Source: Hyphomicrobiales bacterium (GTDB lineage: Bacteria > Pseudomonadota > Alphaproteobacteria > Rhizobiales > Beijerinckiaceae). From it: a stretch of 52,426 bases of DNA. Shown here in pieces: positions 9,350-18,188 of the stretch. The DNA lies in contig RXIY01000044.1 of NCBI GenBank assembly GCA_003963405.1, forward strand, positions 1-52,426, in the 5' to 3' direction. A program made the translations under genes and the position numbers. The notes beneath the pieces are model-generated. The model was not told where the DNA came from. It saw only the letters and a list, made by a program, of their open reading frames with translations, and searched no databases. Numbering within the stretch: position 1 is the first letter of the stretch; each line of letters begins with the position of its first letter.

Positions 9350-9527
9350 TCTCGCCAGAAGAAAATCCTTCCTTCTCGCAGATCACTCTCCGTCGCAACG
9401 CGCAGCCAGCGCCGCGATGACGCGGGCCGGCCGCCGGCGCCGCGAGTGGCGGGGCGCGGCGGATTAGGCTAAAACGTCGCGCGGCAGCGTCGGGGGCTGC
9501 TGCTCATTGCCGCAAGGGGCACTTGAT

Positions 9528-10415
9528 ATGTCGCTTTCCAACGCTTCCTTCCGCTCGTCCGCTTTGCTCGTCGCAGCCGCCCTGGCCTTCTCCGCTGCGC
9601 CCGCCCGCGCCGATCTGATGGATTCGATCACCAGCGGCTTCGGGCTTCTCGGCGGCGGCGAAAAATACAAGATGGAAGTCACGCCCGACGTTCCGGCCGA
9701 CACACTCTACAACCAGGGCCTCGCCAAGCTGAAAGCAAAGGATTACGAGGGCGCCGCGAAGAGATTCTCCGAGCTCGAGAAGACCTATCCGTCATCGGAA
9801 TGGGCGCGCAAAGGCCTGCTCATGACGATCCACGCCCAGTTCGAAAAGCCCGCCTATGACGATGCGGTGCAGTCTGCGCAGCGCTACATCGGGCTCTATC
9901 CGAACTCGGCCGATACGCCTTACGTTTATTACATCGCCGGCATGTCCTATTATAATCAGGTGCCGGACGTGATGCGCGACCAGTCGTCTGCGGAAAAGGC
10001 GCTTTCGATCTTCCAGGAGCTCGTCACCAAATATCCGAAGTCGGAATATGTCGCCGACGCGCGTTACAAGATGGGCGTCGCCCGCGACCAGCTCGCCGCC
10101 AAGGAAATGCAGGTCGGCCGCTTCTATCTCACGCGCAAGAACTATCCCGCGGCCATCAACCGGTTCCACGAGGTTCTGTCCAAATTCCAGACCACCCGAC
10201 ATACGGAGGAGGCGCTCTATCGCCTCACCGAAGCCTATCTCGCCATGGGCGTCACCAATGAGGCGCAGACCGCGGCCGCGATTCTAGGGCACAATTTCCC
10301 GGATTCGCAGTGGTACAAGGACGCTGTCGAGCTGCTGAAGAGCGACGGGCTGGCGCCGCACGAATATACCGATTCCTGGCTCTCCAAGATCGGCAAGACC
10401 CTGCACGCCATCTGA
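9528..10415 (+). CDS. bamD: Outer-membrane assembly factor BamD, without lipobox cysteine
   Basis: BamD of the BAM complex, which folds beta-barrel proteins into the outer membrane. It has 295 residues: signal peptide 1-29 ending AAPARA, then TPR-like repeats beginning PADTLYNQGLAKLKAKDYEG, with YIAGMSYYNQ and a later AINRFHEVLSKFQ repeat. BamD normally carries a lipobox (LAGC) and is anchored by a lipidated cysteine. Here the leader runs into DLMDS with a signal peptidase I-type site and there is no cysteine in it, so the mature protein would be soluble unless anchored through BamC/E or BamA. An upstream in-frame ATG at 9507 also gives no cysteine. Confidence 0.88.
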   Translation: MSLSNASFRSSALLVAAALAFSAAPARADLMDSITSGFGLLGGGEKYKMEVTPDVPADTLYNQGLAKLKAKDYEGAAKRFSELEKTYPSSEWARKGLLMTIHAQFEKPAYDDAVQSAQRYIGLYPNSADTPYVYYIAGMSYYNQVPDVMRDQSSAEKALSIFQELVTKYPKSEYVADARYKMGVARDQLAAKEMQVGRFYLTRKNYPAAINRFHEVLSKFQTTRHTEEALYRLTEAYLAMGVTNEAQTAAAILGHNFPDSQWYKDAVELLKSDGLAPHEYTDSWLSKIGKTLHAI

Positions 10416-10419
10416 GGTC

Positions 10420-11307
10420 TTACGGGGCGAGATGCGCCCGCAGGAAGCGGCCCGCCTGCGCCAGCGCGCGCCGGCCGTCCGCGAGGCCGGCGTTCCACAT
10501 CTGCCAAGCGTGAATCATATGCGGCCAGATTTCCAGCGTGACCGCCACATTCGCGGCGCCCGCCGCCTCGGCGAAGCGCGTCGAATCCGAGAGAAGCGTC
10601 TCCGCCGCTCCGACCTGTATGAGCAGGGGCGGCAGCTCCGCCAGATCGGCGAAGAGCGGCGAGAGCCTCGGGTCCTTACGGTCGGCGCCCGCGGCATAGG
10701 CGCTCGCAAGCTCCTCGAGATAGGGCTTGTGGATCAACGGATCGACGGCGTCTTTTGTTGCGAGCGTCTCGCCCGATAGGGTGAGATCCGTCCAGGGCGA
10801 CGAGAGCCACAGACAGGCCGGCGTCGCGGCGCCGCCATCGCGCAGCCGCGTCGCCAGCGCCACGCAAAGTCCGCCGCCGGCGCTATCGCCGCCAAGGGCG
10901 ACGTGTTTCGCGGAAAGTCCCTGCGCCTCCAGAAAACGCCAGGCGGCGAAGGCGTCGTCGTGCGCGGCGGGGAAGGGATGCTCTGGCGCCAGCCGATAGG
11001 CGACCGCGAGGGTGCGCGCCCCGGCGGCGCGGCCCGCTTCCGTGACCATGCGGCGATGGCTCACGATCGAACCCGAGCAATAGCCGCCGCCGTGGAAGAA
11101 CAGCAGGACACGGGACGGATCGGCGCCCGGCGCGAGCGACCATTCGGCCGCGAGCCCGCCGATTGTTACGGGCGTCAGGGCGATATCGGACGCGACCGGC
11201 CAATGGGCGCCGATCTCCTCGATCCGCGCGCGCCGCTCCGCCCAGTCGACCGGGCGCGGCCTGGCGGCGAGGAGCGCGCGAACACGGTTGATTTCGTCAT
11301 CGGCCAT
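10420..11307 (-). CDS. Alpha/beta hydrolase, hormone-sensitive-lipase-type esterase
   Basis: Probable carboxylesterase of family IV (HSL-like), 295 residues, no signal peptide. The oxyanion-hole motif is HGGGYCSG near residue 75, the nucleophile elbow GGDSAGGG near residue 145, then an acid-bearing VGAAETLLSD segment and the catalytic histidine in HMIHAWQMW near the C-terminus. ATG 11307 follows a GGAGG with 5-base spacing, so the in-frame extension to 11349 is rejected. It converges with bamD, with four bases between the two stops. The physiological substrate is not predictable; short-chain acyl esters are usual for the family. Confidence 0.88.
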   Translation of the reverse strand: MADDEINRVRALLAARPRPVDWAERRARIEEIGAHWPVASDIALTPVTIGGLAAEWSLAPGADPSRVLLFFHGGGYCSGSIVSHRRMVTEAGRAAGARTLAVAYRLAPEHPFPAAHDDAFAAWRFLEAQGLSAKHVALGGDSAGGGLCVALATRLRDGGAATPACLWLSSPWTDLTLSGETLATKDAVDPLIHKPYLEELASAYAAGADRKDPRLSPLFADLAELPPLLIQVGAAETLLSDSTRFAEAAGAANVAVTLEIWPHMIHAWQMWNAGLADGRRALAQAGRFLRAHLAP

Positions 11308-11406
11308 GCCAACCTCCCCGCGAAGCGGCGAATCGCCTTTGCCGTCCACAGAATAATGGCCGCCGCGCCGCGCCCCGCGGCGGCTGCGCGATTAAAGTAG
11401 AGCGTC

Positions 11407-13083
11407 ATGCTGGTCCGTCTGTCCATACGCGACATCGTGCTGATCGATGCGCTCGATCTCGACTTCGGGCCGGGGCTGACGACGCTCACCGGCGAGACGG
11501 GCGCGGGCAAGTCGATCCTGCTCGACGCCTTCATGCTCGCGCTCGGCGGGCGCGGCGACGCCTCGCTCGTGCGCGCGGGCTGCGAGCAGGGGCAGGTGAC
11601 GGCGGTCTTCGATCTGGCACCCGATCATCCCGCCCATCTCGCGGCGCGCGAATTTGGCCTCTCCTCCGAGGACGAACTTGTGCTGCGCCGGGTGCAGGCG
11701 GCCGACGGGCGCACCCGCGGCTTCGTCAATGATCAGCCGGCGACGGCGCAGGCGCTGCGCGCCATCGGGGGCGAACTCGTCGAAATTCACTGCCAGCACG
11801 ACGACCGCGCGCTCGTCGATCCGAACGCCCATCGCGCGCTGGTCGATGCGCATGGCGGCCTTTCCGGGCAGGCGGGGGAGACGCGCGCGAGGCATGGCGC
11901 CTGGCAGGCGGCGCGCCGCCTGCTCGCCGAGGAGGAGGCGCGCATCGCCAGGGCGCGGGCCGAGGCCGATTATCTCCGCCACGCCCATGAGGAGCTGACG
12001 AAGCTCGGCCCGCAAGAGGGCGAGGAGGAGGCGCTGGCCGAGCGGCGCCTGTTCATGCAGCGCGCCGAAAAGGTTGCGACCGACATTCGCGATGCGCTCG
12101 CCGCTTTCGCCGACGAGCGCGGCCCGGCGGCCGAGATCGCGCAAACCGCGCGCCGGCTCGAACGCCGCCTGACGCAGGCGCCCACGATTCTGGAGCCGCC
12201 GGCCCGCGCTTTGGCGCAGGCGGTCGACGCGCTCGGCCTCGCCGAACAGGCGCTGGAGCAGGCCCTCGCCGAGACGCGTTTCGATCAGGCCGAACTGGAG
12301 CGCGTCGAGGAGCGGCTTTTCGCCCTGCGCGGGGCCGCGCGCAAATATCAGGTTCCCGTGCCGGAGCTGCCGCGTCTCGCGGCTAAATTTGCAGACGACC
12401 TCGCGGCGCTCGACGCCTCCGAGGCGCGGCTCGTCGCGCTCGGCAAGGGGCTCGAGGCGGCCAAGGCCGACTATGACGAGTCGGCGCGCGCGCTCTCCGC
12501 CGCGCGCCGAAAGGCGGCGAAGACGCTCGACGCCCTCGTCGACGCGGAGCTCGCGCCCCTCAAGCTCGAGGGCGCGCATTTCTCGACGCAGATCACGAGC
12601 GACCCCGAGAATCCCGGGCCGGAGGGGATCGACCGCGTCGAATTCTGGGTGCAGACCAATCCGGGCTCGCGTCCGGGTCCGCTGACCAAGGTCGCATCCG
12701 GGGGCGAGCTCGCGCGTTTCATGCTGGCCCTGAAGGTCGTGCTCGCGGATCGCGGCTCGGCGCCCACGCTCGTCTTCGATGAGATCGACACGGGCGTCGG
12801 CGGCGCGGTGGCGCACGCCATCGGCCAGCGCCTCGCACGGCTCGCCTTACGCGCGCAAGTTCTCGCCGTCACTCACGCGCCGCAGGTCGCCGCCCGCGCG
12901 AGCCGGCATTTGCGCATCAGCAAGGGCGCCCCGGCGAAGGGCAAGGAAAAGCGCGTGGCGACGCGCGTCGCCGTTCTGGCCGAGGCCGAACGGCGCGAGG
13001 AGATCGCGCGCATGCTCTCAGGCGCAGCGATCACCGACGAAGCGCGCGCGGCGGCGATGCGGCTCCTGGAGGGAGCGGGATAG
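11407..13083 (+). CDS. recN: DNA repair protein RecN
   Basis: SMC-like ATPase for double-strand-break repair; 558 residues. The Walker A motif TLTGETGAGKS is at about residue 25-35, the ABC signature KVASGGELARFMLAL is near residue 430, and Walker B TLVFDEIDTGVGG is near 455. Between them is a long Glu/Arg/Ala-rich helical region that forms the coiled coil. The first residues (MLVRLSIRDIVLIDALDLDF) match the RecN N-terminus, so ATG 11407 is right. No GTTC-N7-GTTC LexA box, the usual alphaproteobacterial SOS operator, is visible in the 99 bases upstream. Its 3' end converges on nth, 50 bases away. Confidence 0.96.
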   Translation: MLVRLSIRDIVLIDALDLDFGPGLTTLTGETGAGKSILLDAFMLALGGRGDASLVRAGCEQGQVTAVFDLAPDHPAHLAAREFGLSSEDELVLRRVQAADGRTRGFVNDQPATAQALRAIGGELVEIHCQHDDRALVDPNAHRALVDAHGGLSGQAGETRARHGAWQAARRLLAEEEARIARARAEADYLRHAHEELTKLGPQEGEEEALAERRLFMQRAEKVATDIRDALAAFADERGPAAEIAQTARRLERRLTQAPTILEPPARALAQAVDALGLAEQALEQALAETRFDQAELERVEERLFALRGAARKYQVPVPELPRLAAKFADDLAALDASEARLVALGKGLEAAKADYDESARALSAARRKAAKTLDALVDAELAPLKLEGAHFSTQITSDPENPGPEGIDRVEFWVQTNPGSRPGPLTKVASGGELARFMLALKVVLADRGSAPTLVFDEIDTGVGGAVAHAIGQRLARLALRAQVLAVTHAPQVAARASRHLRISKGAPAKGKEKRVATRVAVLAEAERREEIARMLSGAAITDEARAAAMRLLEGAG

Positions 13084-13133
13084 GGGCGGGGGCGCCACCT
13101 CTGCGGCGCATGGGCGCTTCTCGATCCGCCTTT

Positions 13134-13832
13134 TCAAGCCGTCTTCTGCTTGAACGTGCACAACTCATAGAGAATGCACCGCGCGCATTCCGGCTTCCTG
13201 GCCTTGCACACATAACGCCCGTGCAGAATGAGCCAGTGGTGCGCGTGCAGCAGGTATTTTTCCGGCACGACCGCCTCGAGTCCCGCTTCAACCGCTTCCG
13301 GCGTCGCGCCCTTCGCGATCGGCAGGCGGTTGGACACCCGGAAGATATGCGTGTCCACCGCGATGGTCGGCTGATGGAATGCAATGTTGAGCACCACATT
13401 CGCCGTCTTGCGGCCGACGCCGGGCAGGGCGATCAGCTCCTCGCGCGTTCGAGGCACTCTTCCGCCGTGCCGCTCGATCAGCATCTGCGACAGCGCCACG
13501 ACATTCTTCGCCTTGGTGCGAAAGAGGCCGATGGTCTTGATCGCCTCGCGAACCCGCTCCTCGCCGAGCGCGACCATTTTCTCGGGCGTATCGGCCAGAG
13601 CGAAGAGGGCAGGCGTCGCCTTGTTCACCCCGGCGTCCGTCGCCTGCGCCGAGAGCACGACGGCGACGAGGAGGGTGAAGGGATTCGTGTAATGGAGTTC
13701 GCCCTTCGGTTCGGGATTGGCCTCGGCGAGGCGGGCGAAGATCGCTTCGATGCGTGCGGCCTCCGCGGGCGGCGCGGCGCGCTTGCGCCCTCTCGCCGCG
13801 CTCTTCGAGCCTGCGCTGTTTCTTCCTGCCAT
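13134..13832 (-). CDS. nth: Endonuclease III (Nth)
   Basis: Bifunctional DNA glycosylase/AP lyase that removes oxidised pyrimidines; 232 residues with a 25-residue basic N-terminal extension. The helix-hairpin-helix and catalytic lysine lie in ALPGVGRKTANVVLN, the catalytic aspartate in VDTHIFRVSNRL, and the [4Fe-4S] cluster ligands are spaced C-x6-C-x2-C-x5-C at the C-terminus. It is divergent from the DUF2244 gene, with 49 bases between the starts. Confidence 0.96.
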   Translation of the reverse strand: MAGRNSAGSKSAARGRKRAAPPAEAARIEAIFARLAEANPEPKGELHYTNPFTLLVAVVLSAQATDAGVNKATPALFALADTPEKMVALGEERVREAIKTIGLFRTKAKNVVALSQMLIERHGGRVPRTREELIALPGVGRKTANVVLNIAFHQPTIAVDTHIFRVSNRLPIAKGATPEAVEAGLEAVVPEKYLLHAHHWLILHGRYVCKARKPECARCILYELCTFKQKTA

Positions 13833-13881
13833 CGGCGCGTTATATCTTTACGTTCGGAGGGACGAAAGACGCTGCTCGCCC

Positions 13882-14373
13882 ATGTCGGATCCTTTTGACG
13901 AACCCATCTTTCAGACGCGCCTGACGCCGCACCGATCCTTGACCCCCGGCGGTTTCTACTTGCTGATCGTGGTCTTTTGCGTCGCGCAGGGCGTCTTCGC
14001 CATCCCCTTTCTTTTCATGGGCGCCTGGCCGGTCGCGGGCTTCATGGGGCTCGACGCGCTTGCCCTCTTTGTCGCCTTCCGCGTCAGCTTCCGCGACGCG
14101 CGCGCTTATGAGACGCTCGACCTGACGCCGCTGGAACTCGTCTTCGCAAAGGTCGGCGCCGGCGGGCGGCGGCGAGAATGGCGTTTCAATCCCTCATGGG
14201 TGCGTCTCGAACAGAAAGTGCACGAGGAATTCGGGACGCAGAGCGTGGCGCTGGTCTTTCGCGGCGAGGCGGTCGAGGTCGGCAGTTTTCTGGGGCCGGA
14301 TCAGAAAGCGGAACTCGCCAAAAACCTGTCCCGGGCGCTGGCGGCCGCCCGGCTCGGTCCTCGTTTCAGCTAG
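13882..14373 (+). CDS. DUF2244 inner-membrane protein
   Basis: Small protein of 163 residues of the DUF2244 family, widespread in alphaproteobacteria, function unknown. Two adjacent membrane segments (residues about 28-75: FYLLIVVFCVAQGVFAIPF, then VAGFMGLDALALFVAF) are followed by a soluble domain with WRFNPSWVRLE and FLGPDQKAELAKNL, typical of the family. ATG 13882 begins the conserved part; the open frame before it lies across the nth promoter region. The 3' end overlaps the convergent dedA-type gene by 8 bases. Confidence 0.85.
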   Translation: MSDPFDEPIFQTRLTPHRSLTPGGFYLLIVVFCVAQGVFAIPFLFMGAWPVAGFMGLDALALFVAFRVSFRDARAYETLDLTPLELVFAKVGAGGRRREWRFNPSWVRLEQKVHEEFGTQSVALVFRGEAVEVGSFLGPDQKAELAKNLSRALAAARLGPRFS

Positions 14374-15019
14374 AGCCGCCGCCGCGCTGGGAGAGCATGT
14401 CGTCCGCCTCGCGCATCAGCCGCGCCTCGTTCGCCTTGTAATAGCGCCACAGCATGAAGCCGCCGCCAATGGCGCACAGGACGCCAAGCGTCGCGAGGGG
14501 GCCGTGCACCTTCTCGAAGCCCGCCGTGAGGTAATAGGCGCCAAAGCCGAAGACCATCGCCCAGACGACGCCGCCCGCGGCGTTGAAGAGGAAGAAGCGC
14601 CCCGCCGGCAGACGATTGGCGCCTGCAAGCAGCGCCGCGAGAATCCGCAGCAGCGCGACGAAGCGGCCGAAGAAGACGATGGCGCCGCCCCATTTGTAGA
14701 AAAGATATTGGCCAAGTCGCAGCTTGCTGGCGCCGATTCCCACGCGCCAACCATGCCGTTCGAGGAAGCGATAGCCGAACTCGCGGCCGATCCAGTAGCC
14801 GATATTATCGCCGACGATCGCGCCGCCAGCGGCCGCCAGAACGATGGCGTCGATCGACAGCGCGCCCGAGAGCCTGGCGTAGATGGACGCGCCGACGAGC
14901 ATGGTCTCGCCTGGAAGCGGCAGGCCGGAGCTTTCGAGCGCCACGACGGCGAAAATCGCCCAATAGCCATAGGCCGAGAGAACCGAGGCGATCTGCGCCT
15001 GATCGAGAAAATGGCCCAT
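14366..15019 (-). CDS. DedA-family membrane protein
   Basis: DedA/SNARE-associated (VTT) protein, 217 residues; the family includes polyprenyl-phosphate and phospholipid transport proteins needed for envelope integrity. It shows VALESSGLPLPGETMLVGAS (the family E-x-x-G-x-P-x-P-G-E signature) near residue 25, GDNIGYWIGREFGYRFL, and FFGRFVALLRILAALLAGAN with the conserved F-GR-x-x-x-x-R. Re-entrant and membrane segments cover most of the chain, and the cytoplasmic tail is Arg-rich. The start at 15019 fits the family; a longer frame to 15112 adds a Ser/Arg-rich stretch not found in DedA proteins. Confidence 0.9.
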   Translation of the reverse strand: MGHFLDQAQIASVLSAYGYWAIFAVVALESSGLPLPGETMLVGASIYARLSGALSIDAIVLAAAGGAIVGDNIGYWIGREFGYRFLERHGWRVGIGASKLRLGQYLFYKWGGAIVFFGRFVALLRILAALLAGANRLPAGRFFLFNAAGGVVWAMVFGFGAYYLTAGFEKVHGPLATLGVLCAIGGGFMLWRYYKANEARLMREADDMLSQRGGGSS

Positions 15020-15163
15020 CCCCGCTACCTCGCTCGGCGAAAACCGGCGGGAGCCGTCGCTCGACCGGCGCTCGAAAGCTTCGCTGCCGGTAGATATAGG
15101 CCCTTGAATCAAGAAAGCGACGCCCGACGGCGCCGCTTTCGATGCGTAAAGCCGGAGTGTTTT

Positions 15164-15520
15164 TTACTGATATTGATGCAGGCCCAGGCAGCTCAATTCG
15201 ATCGGCAGGGGCCGGCCGAGAACGACGTCGTCATCCAAGAAGAGCGCTCCGTCCTCGAGCGCCGGTTCGAGCACCGCGCGCAGGCCCATGAGCAAAGGCT
15301 GGTCGTCGCCCGTTATCCTCTCCCGCAGCGCATCGCGAACGCCATCATCCGCCCGGCGCGCAAACTCACGTACAACCGCGGCGACGAATCTCCCCACACC
15401 CATGCCCTTCTGATGCGCGGCGACGCGCACGCGCTCGGCGAAACGGCCGCCGATGCACGAAAGCGCAGCCTGGGCGACCATCTCGTTGGAGCAGGAATGA
15501 ATGAGATCCGCAACCAGCAT
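15164..15520 (-). CDS. Conserved hypothetical protein, 118 aa
   Basis: Cytoplasmic, alpha-helical small protein with no recognised domain. The N-terminal half (ADLIHSCSNEMVAQAALSC, then GMGVGRFVAAVVREFARRA) looks like a helical, regulator-like fold, and the C-terminal half has an acidic FLDDDVVLGRPLPIELS. ATG 15520 has GGAGG at 5-base spacing, a good sign that it is translated. It stands alone: dedA is 144 bases downstream and the next gene upstream (gloA) is more than 400 bases away on the same strand. I cannot assign a function. Confidence 0.6.
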   Translation of the reverse strand: MLVADLIHSCSNEMVAQAALSCIGGRFAERVRVAAHQKGMGVGRFVAAVVREFARRADDGVRDALRERITGDDQPLLMGLRAVLEPALEDGALFLDDDVVLGRPLPIELSCLGLHQYQ

Positions 15521-15929
15521 GGTGTCCTCCGCTTCTCTTACTTGTTTCAGCCTCTTTTGCCCTCTTCATTGGCGCGCTTCTCGCGCGCTTCGATGAAAAG
15601 CCGAACAGCCCGCGCGCCAGTGCATCGAGCCGTCCACCTTGGAAAAACCTGGCCTCGAAAAGAGGCCGGGCGCATCGGTCGAGCCAAGAGCTTCGTTGGC
15701 AAACTCATGGTTCGCGACGCATAACCGCTCTACGCTCCCACTGTGACCGGGGTACGACGAGCAGCGACAAGTTGTACGACGAGGAGACGCTACGCGCCCA
15801 TGCAGCGCCTCCGTATGAACGCAACGCGCCACTTGCGCCGAAGTTTCATGCGGAAGGTAAAAATTCGTCGCTGCGCATGCGAAAAGCAGACCAGTCAGCG
15901 AAGCTTGTGCGGCGCAGCGTCCCTGAGCC
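15521..15929. other. Intergenic stretch of 409 bases without a convincing gene
   Basis: No frame here shows a family match, and the open frames that cross it have Arg/Ala/Ser-biased compositions typical of shadow translation. It contains a 9-bp hairpin (15648-15670, tetraloop-like GAAAA) with no T-run, and a locally more AT-rich part (15840-15910). The promoter of the small - strand gene at 15520 should lie here, but I cannot point to one. Confidence 0.5.
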
Positions 15930-16370
15930 TCACCAGACGCCCACATTGGCGGCCGAGGCCCAGGGCTCCTTGGGAGGCAGCGGCTCGCCTTTTTGCAGCA
16001 GTTCGATGGAAATGGCGTCCGGCGTGCGCACAAAGGCCATGTGGCCGTCGCGCGGCGGGCGGGAAATGGTCACGCCTGCTTTCTGAAGCCTTTCGCAAAT
16101 CTCGTAAATGTCCTCCACTGCGAACGCCAGATGGCCGAAATTGCGGCCGCCGCCATATTCGTGCTCATCCCAGTTATAGGTCAGCTCGATCGTCGGCGCG
16201 CCGCTTCGTCTGGCCTCATCCAGATCAGTGGGCGCCGCAAGATAGACGAGCGTATAGCGGCCCTTATCATTCTCGGTGCGTCGCACTTCCTTCAGTCCCA
16301 GAATGTCGCAGAAAAAATGCAGCGAACGGTCGAGATCGCCCACGCGGATCATCGAATGCAGAAATTTCAT
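15930..16370 (-). CDS. gloA: Lactoylglutathione lyase (glyoxalase I)
   Basis: VOC-fold metalloenzyme that converts the methylglyoxal-glutathione hemithioacetal to S-lactoylglutathione; 146 residues. Metal ligands appear as His5 (MKFLHSM), Glu in PTIELTYNW, His in [10 protein letters not shown] and Glu in ISIELLQKG, the His/Glu/His/Glu set of the Ni/Co-type bacterial enzyme. [16 protein letters not shown] is the usual N-terminal beta-alpha unit. The glutathione it needs can be made by the gshB product encoded in this window. The start is unambiguous. Confidence 0.94.
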   Translation of the reverse strand: MKFLHSMIRVGDLDRSLHFFCDILGLKEVRRTENDKGRYTLVYLAAPTDLDEARRSGAPTIELTYNWDEHEYGGGRNFGHLAFAVEDIYEICERLQKAGVTISRPPRDGHMAFVRTPDAISIELLQKGEPLPPKEPWASAANVGVW

Positions 16371-16480
16371 CCCTCACAACTCCCATCGAATGAGCCGATC
16401 GTCGGCTTCAGCCGTTTGCCGCCGGGCGGCGGTCTTGCTAGGCAGCGCCCCGTCGACCTTTGCGCCTATAGAGGGCCAGC

Positions 16481-17881
16481 ATGACCGAAACCAGAGCGCT
16501 CGACGCCGCCGGAGCCAGCCGCAAGCTCGCCGCCGCCCGCGCCTCCATCGCCGCCAGCGCCCTCCTGGCCGCCGCCAAGCTCGCGGCGGGGCTATGGTCG
16601 GGGTCGCTCGCGCTCCTCTCCGAGGCGGGCCACGGCTTCGTCGACACCGGCGCGACGGCCCTCACTTATTACGCCGTGCGCGAGGCCGAGAAGCCGGCAG
16701 ACGCCGAACATCACTATGGCCATGGAAAATATGAGGCGCTCGCCGCGCTTGTCGAGACCGGCCTCCTCTTCGGCCTGGCGCTGATCGTCGTGGGCGAGGC
16801 CATCCGACGGCTTGGCGAGCCTCATGTGGAAATTCTGGCCGGCTGGCCGGCCTATGGCGTGCTCCTGGTTTCCATCCTCGTCGATTTCGTCCGCTCCCGG
16901 CAGCTCGCCGCCATTGCAAAGGAGGAGCGCAGCGACGCGCTCGCCGCCGACGCGATCCATTTCGCCAGCGATCTCGTCTCCTCGATCCTCGCACTGATCG
17001 GGGTGACCGCGGCGCATTACGGTTTTCCTCAAGGGGATGCGCTCGCCTCCTTCGGCGTCGCGGCCTTCATCGCGGTCGCCGGCTATCGCCTCGGCCGGCG
17101 CACCATCGACACGCTGCTCGACGCCGCCCCGCGCGACCTCACGCCGCAGATCGAGCGGGCGATTCTCGACGTGCCCGGCGTGATGGCGCTCGACACGCTG
17201 CGGCTGCGCAGCGCCGGCGCGGAGGTGATCGGCGAGGCGACGATCGCCGTCGCCCGCACGCTGCGGGTGGAGCAGGCCGCGCGGATCAAGGCGGCGGTTT
17301 CCGACGCCATCCTCGCGGTCGCGCCCCATGCCCGCATCACCGTGACGGCCGATGCGCTGGCGCTCGACGACGAGACGGTCGTGGAGCGCATCATGCTCGT
17401 CGCGGCGCGCCGCCACTTGATGGCGCATCACGTCATCGCCCAGCAGATCGGCGAGCGGCTCGCCATCGGCCTCGACATCGAACTCGACGGCGCCATGCCC
17501 ATCGGCCGCGCCCACGCCATCGCCACGGATTTCGAAAGCGCCATCCGCGACGAGTTCGGCGCGGACGTCGAAATCGAGACCCATATCGAGCCGCTCGCGC
17601 CCCATGTCCTCATCGGGCGCGACCTCGCCTCGCCGCTCGCCGGAGACATTGCGGCGGCCCTCGACAGCTACAGCGGCGTCGTCGGCTACATCGCCAATAT
17701 ACACGACGTGCGGGTGCGGGAGACGGCCGGCGGCCTCGTGGTGAATTATCACTGCGCCGTCGATGCGGCCGTTCCGGTCGAGACCGTCCATGCCGCCGTG
17801 GACGAGCTGGAGCGCCGCGTGCGTGAGCGGTTCCCCGAAATCCTGCGCATCGTCGGCCATGCGGAGCCCGCCGATCATTGA
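16481..17881 (+). CDS. Cation diffusion facilitator (CDF) transporter with three C-terminal repeats
   Basis: Inner-membrane divalent metal/proton antiporter, 466 residues against about 300 for a usual CDF protein. Six membrane segments cover residues 20-205. The transport site reads H51-x3-D55 (SEAGHGFVDTG) and H160-x3-D164 (AIHFASD), the HD-HD set typical of zinc/cadmium exporters, and HYGHGKYEALAALVE is the loop signature. The C-terminus appears to carry three ferredoxin-like cytoplasmic domains in tandem (about 215-295, 300-378 and 385-460) instead of one. It is followed 46 bases later by xseB. Confidence 0.9.
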   Translation: MTETRALDAAGASRKLAAARASIAASALLAAAKLAAGLWSGSLALLSEAGHGFVDTGATALTYYAVREAEKPADAEHHYGHGKYEALAALVETGLLFGLALIVVGEAIRRLGEPHVEILAGWPAYGVLLVSILVDFVRSRQLAAIAKEERSDALAADAIHFASDLVSSILALIGVTAAHYGFPQGDALASFGVAAFIAVAGYRLGRRTIDTLLDAAPRDLTPQIERAILDVPGVMALDTLRLRSAGAEVIGEATIAVARTLRVEQAARIKAAVSDAILAVAPHARITVTADALALDDETVVERIMLVAARRHLMAHHVIAQQIGERLAIGLDIELDGAMPIGRAHAIATDFESAIRDEFGADVEIETHIEPLAPHVLIGRDLASPLAGDIAAALDSYSGVVGYIANIHDVRVRETAGGLVVNYHCAVDAAVPVETVHAAVDELERRVRERFPEILRIVGHAEPADH

Positions 17882-17927
17882 CCCCCGGCAATAGCCATTG
17901 GCGCGCGGCTGGGCTAGAAAGCCGCTT

Positions 17928-18188
17928 ATGACGAACGAGAACGCCGCCGCCGCCGAAGACCTCTCCGCCATGCCGTTCGAGAAGGCCATGCAGGAGCTGG
18001 AGCGCATCGTCGCCGAACTGGAGAAAGGCTCCGTTTCGCTCGACGATTCCGTGCGCCTCTATGCGCGGGGCAAGGCTCTGCAGGACCGCTGCGAGAAGCT
18101 CCTTGCGGAGGCCGAGGCGCGCGTCGAGAAGATCACGCTGGGCGAGAATGGCGCGCCGAAGGGCGTCGCGCCGCTCGACGTCGAATAA
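17928..18188 (+). CDS. xseB: Exodeoxyribonuclease VII small subunit
   Basis: Small subunit of ExoVII, 86 residues. The core MPFEKAMQELERIVAELEKG, SVSLDDSVRLYARGKAL and RCEKLLAEAEARVEKI is diagnostic. ATG 17928 gives the normal length; the frame extends to 17898 with no family similarity. xseA is not in the window. The stop codon directly abuts the stop of the DUF3422 gene on the other strand, with no base between. Confidence 0.95.
   Translation: MTNENAAAAEDLSAMPFEKAMQELERIVAELEKGSVSLDDSVRLYARGKALQDRCEKLLAEAEARVEKITLGENGAPKGVAPLDVE

Noticed and set aside
11308-11406. LexA/SOS operator upstream of recN
   Set aside because: I looked for GTTC-N7-GTTC and found none in the gap.
15648-15670. Terminator at the hairpin with a GAAAA loop
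   Set aside because: 9-bp stem but no T-run on either strand; no gene ends next to it.
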